Shown piece by piece: positions 38,420 through 46,521 of a stretch of DNA of 64,000 bases. Origin of the DNA: Pseudomonas sp. CC6-YY-74 (lineage in GTDB: Bacteria; Pseudomonadota; Gammaproteobacteria; Pseudomonadales; Pseudomonadaceae); contig NZ_CP019947.1 of the NCBI RefSeq assembly GCF_002025205.1, positions 4,068,001 through 4,132,000 on the forward strand, read 5' to 3'. Position numbers and translations under genes: made by a program. Positions within the stretch are counted from its first letter, which is position 1. Each line of letters starts with the position of its first letter. The notes beneath the pieces were generated by a model that saw only the letters and a program-made list of their open reading frames with translations, was not told the origin of the DNA and did not search any database.

Positions 38420-39503
38420 TTATGCCGCTATTCTCAGTGCCGGTTGCAGTCTCTCTGGGTTGAGTGTGACAGCCCCGATAGGCTGCCAATTTCGAGTGTT
38501 GCCTGACCAGCGATGCGGGTGCTGATGGCGGGCTTGCTGGTACAGCGCGTGGCGCTTGGCCAGCACCTCTTGATCCTCGCCGCGATGACGCTGTGCCGGG
38601 GTTACGAAGCGGATACGGCTGTGGCGGTGCTCATGGTTGTACCAGCGGATAAAGTCGCGCACCCAGCTGCGTGCTGCATCCAAATCTGTAAAGCCATCCT
38701 TGGGCCATTGCGGGCAGTATTTCAGGGTTCGAAACAGCGATTCCGAGTAGGGATTGTCGTTGCTTACTCGGGGTCGTCCACGCGATGGAGTGATGCCGAG
38801 ATCGTAGAGTTTACTCAGCAGCGCCACCGATTTCATCGGCGCACCGTTGTCCGAGTGCAGCACCAAGGGCTGACCCACGCAGCGCTCGGCCAGCACGGTG
38901 CGCTGCATCAGTTCGGCCGCCAGTTTGCCGCTTTCTTGCTCGTAAACCTCCCAGCCCACGCCCTTGCGGCTGTAGATATCCTCGATCAAATACAGGTAGT
39001 AATACTTTCCGCGCACCGGCGATGGCAGGTAGGTGATGTCCCATGACCAGACCTGATTGCTCTTCGTTGCACTGTGCGTGGTCGGCGCCGCGTGCTTGTG
39101 CGGCGCATGGCTGCGACCGCCGCGGCGATGTTGCTGATTGGCGGCCTTGAGGACGCGGTAGAAGGTCGCCTCTGAGGCCAGGTAACGGCCTTGATCGGCC
39201 AGCCGTGGCACGGTCTGGCTAGGCGGCAAGCTGGCGAATGGCGCGCTGTTGCACACTGCCAGGATGGTGCGGCGCTCGTCCTCACTCAGGGCGTTCGGCG
39301 GCTGTGGCCGTACCGTGGTGGTGCGCACATCGGCCAGCATCACCGGCGTCAGCGCGCAGCGACAGTCCGATCTCTGCGCAGGCCACCGCCTTGCGCGCAC
39401 CAGAAGCGACGGCATGGTTAAACCGTTCAACGAGTTGTTGCCGTTCTGGCAGCGAGGTCAAACGTCCTCGTTGTCGTTTCCCCAGAAGGCATTCATCTTT
39501 TTT
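38420..39503 (-). pseudogene. IS3-family OrfB (DDE integrase core), apparently frame-disrupted
   Basis: The frame ending at 38420 has the retroviral-type catalytic core: WSWDITYLPSP (first Asp), LHSDNGAPMKS (second Asp), RPRVSNDNPYSESLFRTLKYCP (Glu in the DDE spacing) and the C-terminal FIRWYNHEHRH. The expected start of OrfB (LTSLPERQQLVERFNHAVASG... AEIGLSLR) lies in another frame at about 39360-39460. The two frames do not join near 39340-39357, where the usual RTLQRW segment also seems missing. OrfB would normally be made as an OrfAB fusion. This copy is probably inactive. Confidence 0.7.
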
Positions 39504-39958
39504 CGCAGCACCAAGATCGCGGCGGTTTCAGCCAGTGCCTTGTCTTTGCGCCGCAGCTCGCGCTCCAGTGCGGCTATGCGCTTCTTGTCGGCACGCGCCT
39601 GATCCCGATCGGCTTGACGCTGCGCTTGGGCCGACAGCTGGCCACTGATGCAGGCTTGGCGCCATGCGCTGATTTGCTCAGGGTACAAACCCTTGCTGCG
39701 ACAGTATTCGCTGAGCTCGATCTCGCTCAAGGTGGCCGCATGCAGCACCGCCGCGAACTTGGCTTCAGCGGGCCAGTTATCGGCTTTGGTTTTGTCTCCA
39801 GGCACTACTGCGCCTCCTGCTTTGAGCTTGGTACGCCAAGCATACAGCGTCGCTTCGGGGACGCTTTCTTGGCGCGCGAGCTCAGCTACGGAGTGGTTTA
39901 GTGGCGGGAGTAACTTGTTCAGCAGGGCAGCTTTACGCTCAGGTGAATAGCTCGACAT
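39458..39958 (-). CDS. IS3-family transposase OrfA
   Basis: The 166-aa protein starts MSSYSPERKAALLNKLLPP and has two helix-turn-helix-like segments (SVAELARQESVPEATLYAWR; LSEYCRSKGLYPEQISAWRQ) and a C-terminal leucine-zipper-like helix rich in Arg, Lys and Glu. It binds the IS ends. Near its end the heptamer A AAA AAG (39503-39497) would let ribosomes shift -1 into the OrfB frame. The ATG at 39958 is preferred over the one at 40015, which would lie near the IS terminus. Confidence 0.82.
   Translation of the reverse strand: MSSYSPERKAALLNKLLPPLNHSVAELARQESVPEATLYAWRTKLKAGGAVVPGDKTKADNWPAEAKFAAVLHAATLSEIELSEYCRSKGLYPEQISAWRQACISGQLSAQAQRQADRDQARADKKRIAALERELRRKDKALAETAAILVLRKKMNAFWGNDNEDV
39497..39503 (-). 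promoter_or_regulatory. Slippery heptamer for OrfAB frameshifting
   Basis: On the minus strand CGA AAA AAG ATG in the OrfA frame contains A AAA AAG. A -1 slip continues as KKDECLLGKR and then LTSLPERQQ, the OrfB N-terminus. This is the standard translational coupling of IS3-family transposases. Confidence 0.72.
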
Positions 39959-40035
39959 TGCAGCTCTCTTTGACGCCCCCAATCTATCGTTTTGATAAAT
40001 CCACTGAGGCGACAACTAGCCTGACACCGGGGGCT

Positions 40036-40259
40036 CGTGCCAGCTTTAAAATATGTTTATAAATCAATAGATTGGTAAATTGCCACTGTTTCTGCCAGGT
40101 AGACGTGTGGCTGATCTGTTTCCGTATCACTCAGTTACGTTACCTGTGGCTGGTGGTCGTAACACCGGACGCTCGGCCGCCAGTGTTGGGCGGTGTCACT
40201 CAGGGCGATTGGTCGTCGGACGAGCAAGCGGTTGGGCTATAGCGGTGGTGTAGCCGAGC
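40036..40259. repeat. 224-bp direct repeat, right copy
   Basis: It is 221/224 identical to 38157-38380 and in the same orientation. It starts ten bases beyond the estimated right end of the insertion sequence. It contains no gene. Confidence 0.92.
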
Positions 40260-40735
40260 GAACATGCCGCCTGTAGGAACCTGCCGCCAGTCAGGCAAAC
40301 CAACAGGTCAGGCAAGAGAACCACGCCGCTGGAATCGCCTGGGTCAAGCCGATGATCCCCTCCCCCTCAACTAATCACTCGCACAGTGGCGTGTCCTGGC
40401 CGGCTACAGGATAAAAGACGTCGCCTACAGGAATGCGTGGAGTTGCAGCGAACGACAGGATAACGATGACAGCTGAGCGTGCTTATGACGCAGCCAGCCC
40501 TGGAGCTAAAGATGTTGGCCGTAGGTTCAACCGCCGAGATGAACTTGCCATAGCCGCCGCTCGAAGTTGAGCCGTGGTTATGAGTCGCTAGGACCGCACC
40601 GCGGTACCCAAGCAGGCAAGCGCCAATCCGCAAGCAGTCCATCAAGCCATTACAACTACAAGTACAACGCTACAGCCGACCTGCAGGTTGATCCCGACCC
40701 GCAGCATCAGGCAAGGCGTTAGGCATGGGATCTCT
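40260..40735. other. Spacer before the BCCT-like gene with no recognisable gene
   Basis: No open frame here has credible homology. The bases ACAGGATAA or ACAGGAAT recur three times (around 40406, 40430 and 40457). The stretch lies between the insertion sequence and a membrane transporter and may be part of the same accessory insertion. Confidence 0.4.
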
Positions 40736-41872
40736 ATGAATATTGTTTTGTCCGGCGCGATCATCACGCTATTGCTCATCACCCTGTTTGTTCTGATGCG
40801 TTGGGGTAATCAGCGCTGTCATGGTTCGGAGCCAGTGGGGTTGTTGACCTTCATGGCCATCCTGTTTACCTCGGGCCTGGACATGGGCCTGATCATATTT
40901 CCGTTGACCGAGTTTCCGGTCTACGCCAAGGATGCGGAATATCAATTCTCCAACCCATTGGCCGTCGAGTTCGGCTTCTGGGGCTTTCTGATTTGGGTGT
41001 TTTACTTCATCACCACCTTTTACTTCTGTGTGATCGAGCCACGGGTGAAGTTCTTCGAACTGAAACCGGTGAAGATCATCAACAATTTGGTGATCATCTC
41101 GACCTGCGCCTTCACGGCTTACCTGTTCCTGGTGAATATCGCCTGGTATGCACCGGAAGTCGGCGAGGGCTGGGGTTACCTGGTGGTCTTCCTGATTCTG
41201 TTGGCGGCGGTTTATTCGAGCACCGATCTCAAGTACCTGAAGATCTTGAGCGTGGCCTCGACCTGGTTGTTCTTCGCCCTGATTGCCGGGATGTGGTGGC
41301 TGATGGATGCCGATGCAGGCTATGTGGCCGAGGCGGCTTCGGCGATCGGCACCGGCTATTTCGCCAAGCTGCATGAGTTCGTCCTGCCGCTGAGCGACTA
41401 CCACGCCTTCTATCTGTTCTGGTGGTTTGCCTGGAGCGTGATGATCGGGCAGTTCGTGTCGCGCTTTGTCGGCGGCCTGAAGACCTATCAACTGCTGCTG
41501 GCACTGCTGATCATCCCGTCCATTCCGTTGGCGATATGGTTTTCCGTGCTGTACTACTACTTCGCCAACGCCATTGAGATCACCCTGCTGTTGAAGCTGG
41601 CGATGGTCACGGTGGGGATTATCTTCGTGATCAATTCGGTCGATTCGCTGGTGCGCTTGTACACCGACAACCTGGGGATCAAGGTCGAGAAACTGGGGCG
41701 GCCGAAGTTCATTTTGCTCAACGTGAGTGTCCTGGCCGCCTTGGTCCTGCTGTTCAAATTCACCCCGTTCGAAATTCAGTCGGTGGGGCTGGTGGTGATT
41801 GCCCTGTATGCCGCGGCCATCGCGACCATCATGTGGCGGCATCGTCCGGCGTTGGCGTCGATCAATGGCTGA
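40736..41872 (+). CDS. BCCT-like multi-spanning membrane transporter
   Basis: The 378-aa protein has about ten hydrophobic helices. The segment FYLFWWFAWSVMIGQFVSRFVGGLKT near residue 235 resembles the BCCT (choline/betaine/carnitine) signature FYWAWWxSWAPFVGxFIARISRGRT, and IIPSIPLAIWFSVLYYY follows as in that family. Full BCCT carriers are 500 aa or more, so this is a short member or a truncated relative, and its substrate cannot be told. The ATG at 40736 gives the first membrane helix directly. It lies in accessory DNA absent from the usual gyrB-plsC neighbourhood. Confidence 0.55.
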   Translation: MNIVLSGAIITLLLITLFVLMRWGNQRCHGSEPVGLLTFMAILFTSGLDMGLIIFPLTEFPVYAKDAEYQFSNPLAVEFGFWGFLIWVFYFITTFYFCVIEPRVKFFELKPVKIINNLVIISTCAFTAYLFLVNIAWYAPEVGEGWGYLVVFLILLAAVYSSTDLKYLKILSVASTWLFFALIAGMWWLMDADAGYVAEAASAIGTGYFAKLHEFVLPLSDYHAFYLFWWFAWSVMIGQFVSRFVGGLKTYQLLLALLIIPSIPLAIWFSVLYYYFANAIEITLLLKLAMVTVGIIFVINSVDSLVRLYTDNLGIKVEKLGRPKFILLNVSVLAALVLLFKFTPFEIQSVGLVVIALYAAAIATIMWRHRPALASING

Positions 41873-41927
41873 AGAGTGGGCTGTTGGGGGTATGAACTGA
41901 ACGGTATATCGAGCTTCGCTGCAGTCG

Positions 41928-41965
41928 AATAAAGCAGCCCTCGGGTACCTGGGGCTGTTTTATTC
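41928..41965 (+). terminator. Rho-independent terminator after the BCCT-like gene
   Basis: AATAAAGCAGCCC and GGGGCTGTTTTATT pair around a ten-base loop, followed by TCC. The stem with its T-rich right side lies 55 bp after the gene. The A-rich left side allows use from the opposite strand too. Confidence 0.72.
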
Positions 41966-41997
41966 CTTGGGCTGCCCTGGCGGCCGACTCACCGACT

Positions 41998-42395
41998 CTA
42001 GGCCATTGGCGGTACCCACCAGTAACGCACGAAGTGGAAGAATATCGGTGCGGCGAAACACACCGAGTCCCGGCGGTCGAGCATGCCGCCATGGCCTTCG
42101 ATCATATGGCCCCCATCCATCACCCCGCGATCACGTTTGATCGCCGACATCAGCAGGGCGCCGGCGAAACCGAGCAGGTTGAGGGTCAGGGCCATCAGCG
42201 CCGCCTGGCAGAAGTTGAACGGGGTGATCCAGCCCAGCAGCGCGCCAACCAGGCAAGCCAGGCTGACACCGCCGATAAAGCCTTCCACGGTCTTCGAGGG
42301 CGACAGGCGTGGGACGATATGTGTTTGCCTAGCAGTTGCCGCACAGGTATTGCAGCACGGCGTGTACTTCGCACATCGAGATGCCCCAACATCGA
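41998..42395 (-). pseudogene. Phosphatidate cytidylyltransferase (CdsA/YnbB-like) C-terminal remnant
   Basis: The recognisable C-terminus runs from SPSKTVEGFIGGVSLAC to KRDRGVMDGGHMIEGHGGMLDRRDSVCF, the CDP-diacylglycerol synthase signature. Upstream, VLQYLCG, then LLGKH, then VPRLSPSK lie in three different frames, so at least two single-base shifts occur near 42310-42345. About the first half of the protein is missing. It cannot make the enzyme, which normally forms CDP-diacylglycerol from phosphatidate and CTP. Confidence 0.75.
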
Positions 42396-42404
42396 GTGGG
42401 CAGA

Positions 42405-42783
42405 TCAGGCCGCTTCGGCCAGACCTTGGCGCACGCGGTGGTAGAGGGTGTCGAACAGTAGGGCGAACGGCAGATACAGGGGCTGGCGGCGATCAGGTTG
42501 GAGAGTTTGTTGAGGTAGGCGCCGAGCTTCGACTGCTTGCGAATTCATGGGCGAGCATGCCGTCCATGGCGTTGAGCGTCATGCGTAGCAGCATCCATAG
42601 CGGGATCAGGGCGAACAGCCAGGCGTGTTGATGGAAGGTCGCCAGAAGGCTGCCGAGCAGCAGCGCAATCATGGCCACTGTCAAAGTCACCTGATTGGCG
42701 CTCACGCCTCTGGCGTAGAGGTGCTTTACCCCGGGGCGCAGCAGGTTGTGGACGTGTGGCTTGAGTTGGTAAATGGAGCGCAA
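42405..42783 (-). pseudogene. CDP-alcohol phosphatidyltransferase remnant
   Basis: The start MRSIYQLKPHVHNLLRP and the frame to LRMTLNAMDGMLAHEF match the N-terminus of a CDP-alcohol phosphatidyltransferase. The catalytic pattern DG..AR........G...D...D is broken: Arg is His and the frame changes after DGMLA. LGAYLNKLSN continues in a second frame and LYLPFALLFDTLYHRVRQG in a third, with the two final Asp residues lost. It directly abuts the cdsA-like remnant, suggesting that a former lipid-head-group operon decayed and partly collapsed. Confidence 0.75.
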
Positions 42784-43040
42784 CGGCCTGAATCCCCTTC
42801 AGTGCACAGGAGGGGCGAGTCACTTAGGCGCTTTGTATGTCCTGACCGTGCGTCAGTGCCGGATTAGCGCTGCGGTTGAAAACTTATACCCAGCTGGCGA
42901 GCTTTTCATACCTTTGACAAAGGTATTAATAATCAGCTAGTTATGCCGGATAAATGAAGCTATTCAATATTTTGTGCACAGCTTATCCACAATTTTAAAG
43001 AATGCGGCGGATTCTCAATGGTATTGAATCTGCTGGTTGG
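42784..43040. other. AT-rich spacer with a single perfect DnaA box
   Basis: No gene. A perfect TTATCCACA lies at 42983-42991 within an AT-rich run, next to TGTGCACAG. It is isolated, about 12 kb from oriC, and may be a titration or regulatory site rather than an origin. Confidence 0.5.
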
Positions 43041-43814
43041 TTAGATGCTTTCGCGGGTGTCGCAAGCGGTACCTTCGGCGGCCAGGGCACCGATATCGCG
43101 CTGTGCCTGGCTGATCCAGGCGAAGGCGCGCTCGTTCAACGCGGCAATTGCCCGCGGGCCTGTGCCCTCGGCGTGCATGGCCGGGCCTATTACCACCTGA
43201 ATGGTACCGGGGTTTTTGCCCCAGCCCTGCTTGGGCCAGAACTCGCCGGCGTTATGGGCGATGGGCAATACCGGCAGGTTGGCGTTGACCGCCAGGGAGG
43301 CGCCGCCACGGGAGAATTTGCCGATCTGGCCGGTGGCAATCCGTGTGCCTTCCGGGAAGATCAACACCCAGGCGCCCTGCTCCAGGCGCTCGTGGCCCTG
43401 TTTGGCCAGTTGCTTGAGGGCGGCTTTGGGATTGCTGCGGTCGATAGCGATGGGTTTGAGCATGGCCATGGCCCAGCCGAAGAACGGCACATAGAGCAAC
43501 TCGCGCTTGATCACCTGGCTCAGGGGCTCGAACAGCGCCGAGAGGAAAAAGGTCTCCCAGGTGCTCTGGTGCTTGGCGAGGATCACGCAGGGCCGTTGCG
43601 GGATGTTCTCCAGGCCGGTGACTTGGTAGCCAATACCCATCACCACCTTGGCCAGCCAGACGGCGCACCGGCACCAGGTCTGATTGACGAACCGGTAGCG
43701 CGCCCGAAACGGCAGGAAGGGCGCGACGAATACGCTGAGGATGCACCAGAAGCATGCGCTGGCAGACAGCAACAGGTAGAAAAGGAAGGTTCTGAGGGTC
43801 TGCAATATCGACAT
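43041..43814 (-). CDS. plsC: 1-acyl-sn-glycerol-3-phosphate acyltransferase
   Basis: The 257-aa inner-membrane protein has an N-terminal membrane helix (about residues 8-33). The acyltransferase motif I is KHQSTWE, an HX4E version of the usual HX4D that is common in this subfamily. Motif III FPEGTR (about residue 153) and the following IAHNAGEFWPK are present. It makes phosphatidic acid by acylating lysophosphatidate. gmhB lies 26 bp upstream. Confidence 0.92.
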   Translation of the reverse strand: MSILQTLRTFLFYLLLSASACFWCILSVFVAPFLPFRARYRFVNQTWCRCAVWLAKVVMGIGYQVTGLENIPQRPCVILAKHQSTWETFFLSALFEPLSQVIKRELLYVPFFGWAMAMLKPIAIDRSNPKAALKQLAKQGHERLEQGAWVLIFPEGTRIATGQIGKFSRGGASLAVNANLPVLPIAHNAGEFWPKQGWGKNPGTIQVVIGPAMHAEGTGPRAIAALNERAFAWISQAQRDIGALAAEGTACDTRESI

Positions 43815-43840
43815 GGGAGCGGTTACCGTCCTGCTTTCTT

Positions 43841-44371
43841 TCAGTGGATAAGTTGGCTGGCGACCGCCGCCAGATCATCAAATACCAGGGTTCCGGCAGG
43901 TAATGGCTGGGCCAGTGTCAGCAGGCCTTTACCGGTCTTGACCAATACCGGCTGACAATCGACGGCAAGCGCGGCGTTAAGGTCACCGCTGCTGTCGCCG
44001 ACGAACCACACCCCGGCCAGGCTGACGCCGTAATGCGCGGCTATCTGCTGGAGCATACCGGGCTTTGGCTTGCGGCAGTCGCAGCCGTCATCGGGCCCAT
44101 GCGGGCAATGCACGATCAGTCCCAGCTCACCGCCCTGCTCGGCGACCAGTTGGCGCAAGCGCGCGTGCATCGCGTCGAGCGCGGTCTGAGCGTAATAGCC
44201 ACGCGCCAGCCCGGACTGGTTGGTGGCAACCGCCACTGTCCAGCCGGCCTTGGACAAACGAGCGATGGCGGCGACGGCTCCAGGCAGTGGAATCCACTCG
44301 TCGAGGTTTTTGATATAGGCGTCGGAGTCGTAATTGATCACGCCGTCACGGTCGAGAATCAGCAGTTTCAT
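43841..44371 (-). CDS. gmhB: D-glycero-beta-D-manno-heptose 1,7-bisphosphate 7-phosphatase
   Basis: The 176-aa HAD phosphatase has LDRDGVIN (residues 5-12) with the nucleophile Asp, the SNQSGLARG-type motif as TNQSGLARGYY, and a zinc-binding cysteine cluster CPHGPDDGCDCRKPKPGM. It removes the C7 phosphate in ADP-heptose synthesis for LPS core. The ATG at 44371 starts the family sequence MKLLILDRDG. It lies between glyS and plsC. Confidence 0.94.
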   Translation of the reverse strand: MKLLILDRDGVINYDSDAYIKNLDEWIPLPGAVAAIARLSKAGWTVAVATNQSGLARGYYAQTALDAMHARLRQLVAEQGGELGLIVHCPHGPDDGCDCRKPKPGMLQQIAAHYGVSLAGVWFVGDSSGDLNAALAVDCQPVLVKTGKGLLTLAQPLPAGTLVFDDLAAVASQLIH

Positions 44372-44466
44372 GGGGCGTCCGTAGCCGGGTTGCGGTGGTG
44401 GCCGCAACCCGGCGAAGGTGGTGGTGGGTATCGCTGTGCTCAACTCATCCTACGATCAGGCAAGCG

Positions 44467-46521
44467 TCAGCTCAGCACCGAGATATCGGCCACGCCGAGG
44501 AACAGGCCACGCAGCTTGGCCAGCAGGGCATAGCGGTTGGCCCGCACCGCCGGGTCTTCGGCGTTGACCAGCACCGACTCGAAGAAGGCGTCCACTGGCT
44601 CGCGTAAACCGGCCAGTTGCGCCAGGGCGGCGCTGTACTGACGCGCCTCGGCCAGTGGCAGCACGGCCTGCTCTGCCTGCTGGATGGCGGCGTTGAGGGT
44701 GAACTCGCTCGGCGTATCGAAGTGGTGGGCCTGGATGCTCGCAGCGACCTGACCCCCGGCCTTGCTCAGCAGATTCGACACGCGCTTGTTGGCGGCGGCC
44801 AGGGCGGCTGCTTCAGGCAGGGTGCGGAAGGCCTGCACGGCCTGCACGCGCTGGTCGAAGTCCAACGGCGAGACCGGGTTGACCGCCCGCACGGCCTGAT
44901 AGACGGCGACATCGACGCCTTCGTCTTCATAACGAGCGCGCAGGCGGTCGAAGATGAAGTCCAGCACCTGAGACGCCAGATCGCCGGCTTTGACCTTGCC
45001 CTCGAACTGTTCGATGGCGAAGGCGATGGTGGCCGCCAGATCCAGATCCAGTTGTTTCTCGATCAGGATACGCAGCACGCCCAGGGCCGCTCGGCGTAGG
45101 GCATAGGGGTCCTTGCTGCCGGTGGGCAGCATGCCGATGCCGAAGATGCCGACCAGGGTGTCGAGCTTGTCGGCCAGGGCCACCGCGGCGCCGGTCAGGG
45201 TGCTCGGCAATTCTGCACCGGCACCGCGCGGCATGTATTGCTCGTTGAGCGCCAGGGCGACGTCTTCCGGCTCGCCGTCGTGCTTGGCGTAGTAATAGCC
45301 GGCGATGCCCTGCATTTCCGGGAACTCGCCGACCATCTCGCTGGCCAGGTCGCACTTGCACAACAGGCCGGCGCGCGCGGCACGGCTGGTATCGCCGCCG
45401 ACGCGCTGGGCGATGAAGCCGGCCAGGGCGGACACCCGCTTAGCCTTGTCGTAGACCGAGCCGAGCTGGGCCTGGAATACCACGTTGGCCAGGCGCTGGT
45501 TGAGGGTCTCGAGCTTGTGCTTCTGGTCCTGCTTGAAGAAGAACTCGGCGTCGGTCAGGCGTGGGCGCACCACCTTCTCGTTGCCGGAAATGATCTGCTG
45601 CGGATCCTTGCTTTCGATATTGGCCACGGTGATGAAGCGCGGCAGCAACTTGCCGTTGCCATCGAGCAGGCAGAAGTATTTCTGGTTGTCCTGCATGGTG
45701 ATGATCAGCGCTTCCTGCGGCACCTCGAGGAAGCGTTCCTCGAAGGAGCAGACCAGCGGCACCGGCCATTCGACCAGGGCGCTGACTTCATCGAGCAGCG
45801 CAGGCGGCACTATCGCGGTGCCCTGCTGCTCGCTGGCCAGTTGCTCGATGCGCGCGGCGATCTGCGCACGACGCTCGGCGAAATCGGCGATTACATAGGC
45901 GCTGCGCAGGTCCTCGGCGTAGTTGGCCGGTGCCGAGATGCGCACTTCCTGATTGGCGTGGAAGCGGTGACCGCGCGAGACCCGACCGGACGTCTGGGCG
46001 AGGATTTCGCAATCGATCACGTTGTCGCCGAACAACATCACCAGCCACTGGCTCGGACGGACGAATTCGGTCTTGCGTGCGCCCCAGCGCATGCGCTTGG
46101 GAATCGGCAGCTCGTTCAGCGAGGTTTCGACGATGCCCGGCAGCAGGCCGGCGGCGGCCTGACCAGGGATGCGCTGGCTGAATCGCAGCTTCGGCCCAGT
46201 GCGGTCGATCTCGGCCAGGTCGACGCCACATTTCTTGGCAAAGCCCAGCGCCGCCTGAGTCGGCTTGCCCTCGGCGTCGAAGGCCGCTTGCAGGGGTGGC
46301 CCATCGAGGTTCTGGGTGCGATCGGCTTGTTGCTCTTCAAGCTGCTCGACCAGCACCGCGAGACGGCGCGGTGCGGCGTAGTAGCGCACCTTGCCATAGC
46401 TCAGTCCGGCGCCTTTCAGGCCTTTTTCGATACCGGCGAGGAAGGCTTGACCCAGGCTGTTCAAGGATTTTGGCGGCAGCTCTTCGGTGCCCAGTTCTAC
46501 CAGGAAATCGTGCGCACTCAT
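44467..46521 (-). CDS. glyS: Glycyl-tRNA synthetase beta chain
   Basis: The product is 684 aa, with the N-terminal DFLVELGTEELPPKSL motif and the C-terminal anticodon-binding segment (SPLDFDQRVQAVQAFR, FFESVLVNAEDPAVRANRYALL). It pairs with GlyQ to charge tRNA-Gly. The ATG overlaps the glyQ stop by 4 bases. Confidence 0.97.
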   Translation of the reverse strand: MSAHDFLVELGTEELPPKSLNSLGQAFLAGIEKGLKGAGLSYGKVRYYAAPRRLAVLVEQLEEQQADRTQNLDGPPLQAAFDAEGKPTQAALGFAKKCGVDLAEIDRTGPKLRFSQRIPGQAAAGLLPGIVETSLNELPIPKRMRWGARKTEFVRPSQWLVMLFGDNVIDCEILAQTSGRVSRGHRFHANQEVRISAPANYAEDLRSAYVIADFAERRAQIAARIEQLASEQQGTAIVPPALLDEVSALVEWPVPLVCSFEERFLEVPQEALIITMQDNQKYFCLLDGNGKLLPRFITVANIESKDPQQIISGNEKVVRPRLTDAEFFFKQDQKHKLETLNQRLANVVFQAQLGSVYDKAKRVSALAGFIAQRVGGDTSRAARAGLLCKCDLASEMVGEFPEMQGIAGYYYAKHDGEPEDVALALNEQYMPRGAGAELPSTLTGAAVALADKLDTLVGIFGIGMLPTGSKDPYALRRAALGVLRILIEKQLDLDLAATIAFAIEQFEGKVKAGDLASQVLDFIFDRLRARYEDEGVDVAVYQAVRAVNPVSPLDFDQRVQAVQAFRTLPEAAALAAANKRVSNLLSKAGGQVAASIQAHHFDTPSEFTLNAAIQQAEQAVLPLAEARQYSAALAQLAGLREPVDAFFESVLVNAEDPAVRANRYALLAKLRGLFLGVADISVLS

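Larger units (their letters stand above)
38388..40026 (-). mobile_element. IS3-family insertion sequence (about 1.64 kb)
   Basis: OrfA and OrfB of an IS3-family transposase fill this segment on the minus strand. The ends carry a related inverted repeat: inward from the left TTGCAAGGTAGTTGTCGCGTCAG is cut to its shared core TAGTTGTCGC.TCAG, also present inward from the right near 40010. The end points are estimates from that match. No short target-site duplication is visible; instead 224-bp direct repeats lie on both sides. Confidence 0.8.

Noticed and set aside
40367..40645. A 92-codon open frame on the minus strand after the insertion sequence
   Set aside because: It has Ser/Cys/Arg-rich random-looking sequence, no ribosome-binding site and no similarity to any family I know.
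43041..43814. Loss of the PlsC active site because motif I is HX4E instead of HX4D
   Set aside because: HX4E is a known variant of this acyltransferase group, and the other motifs are intact.
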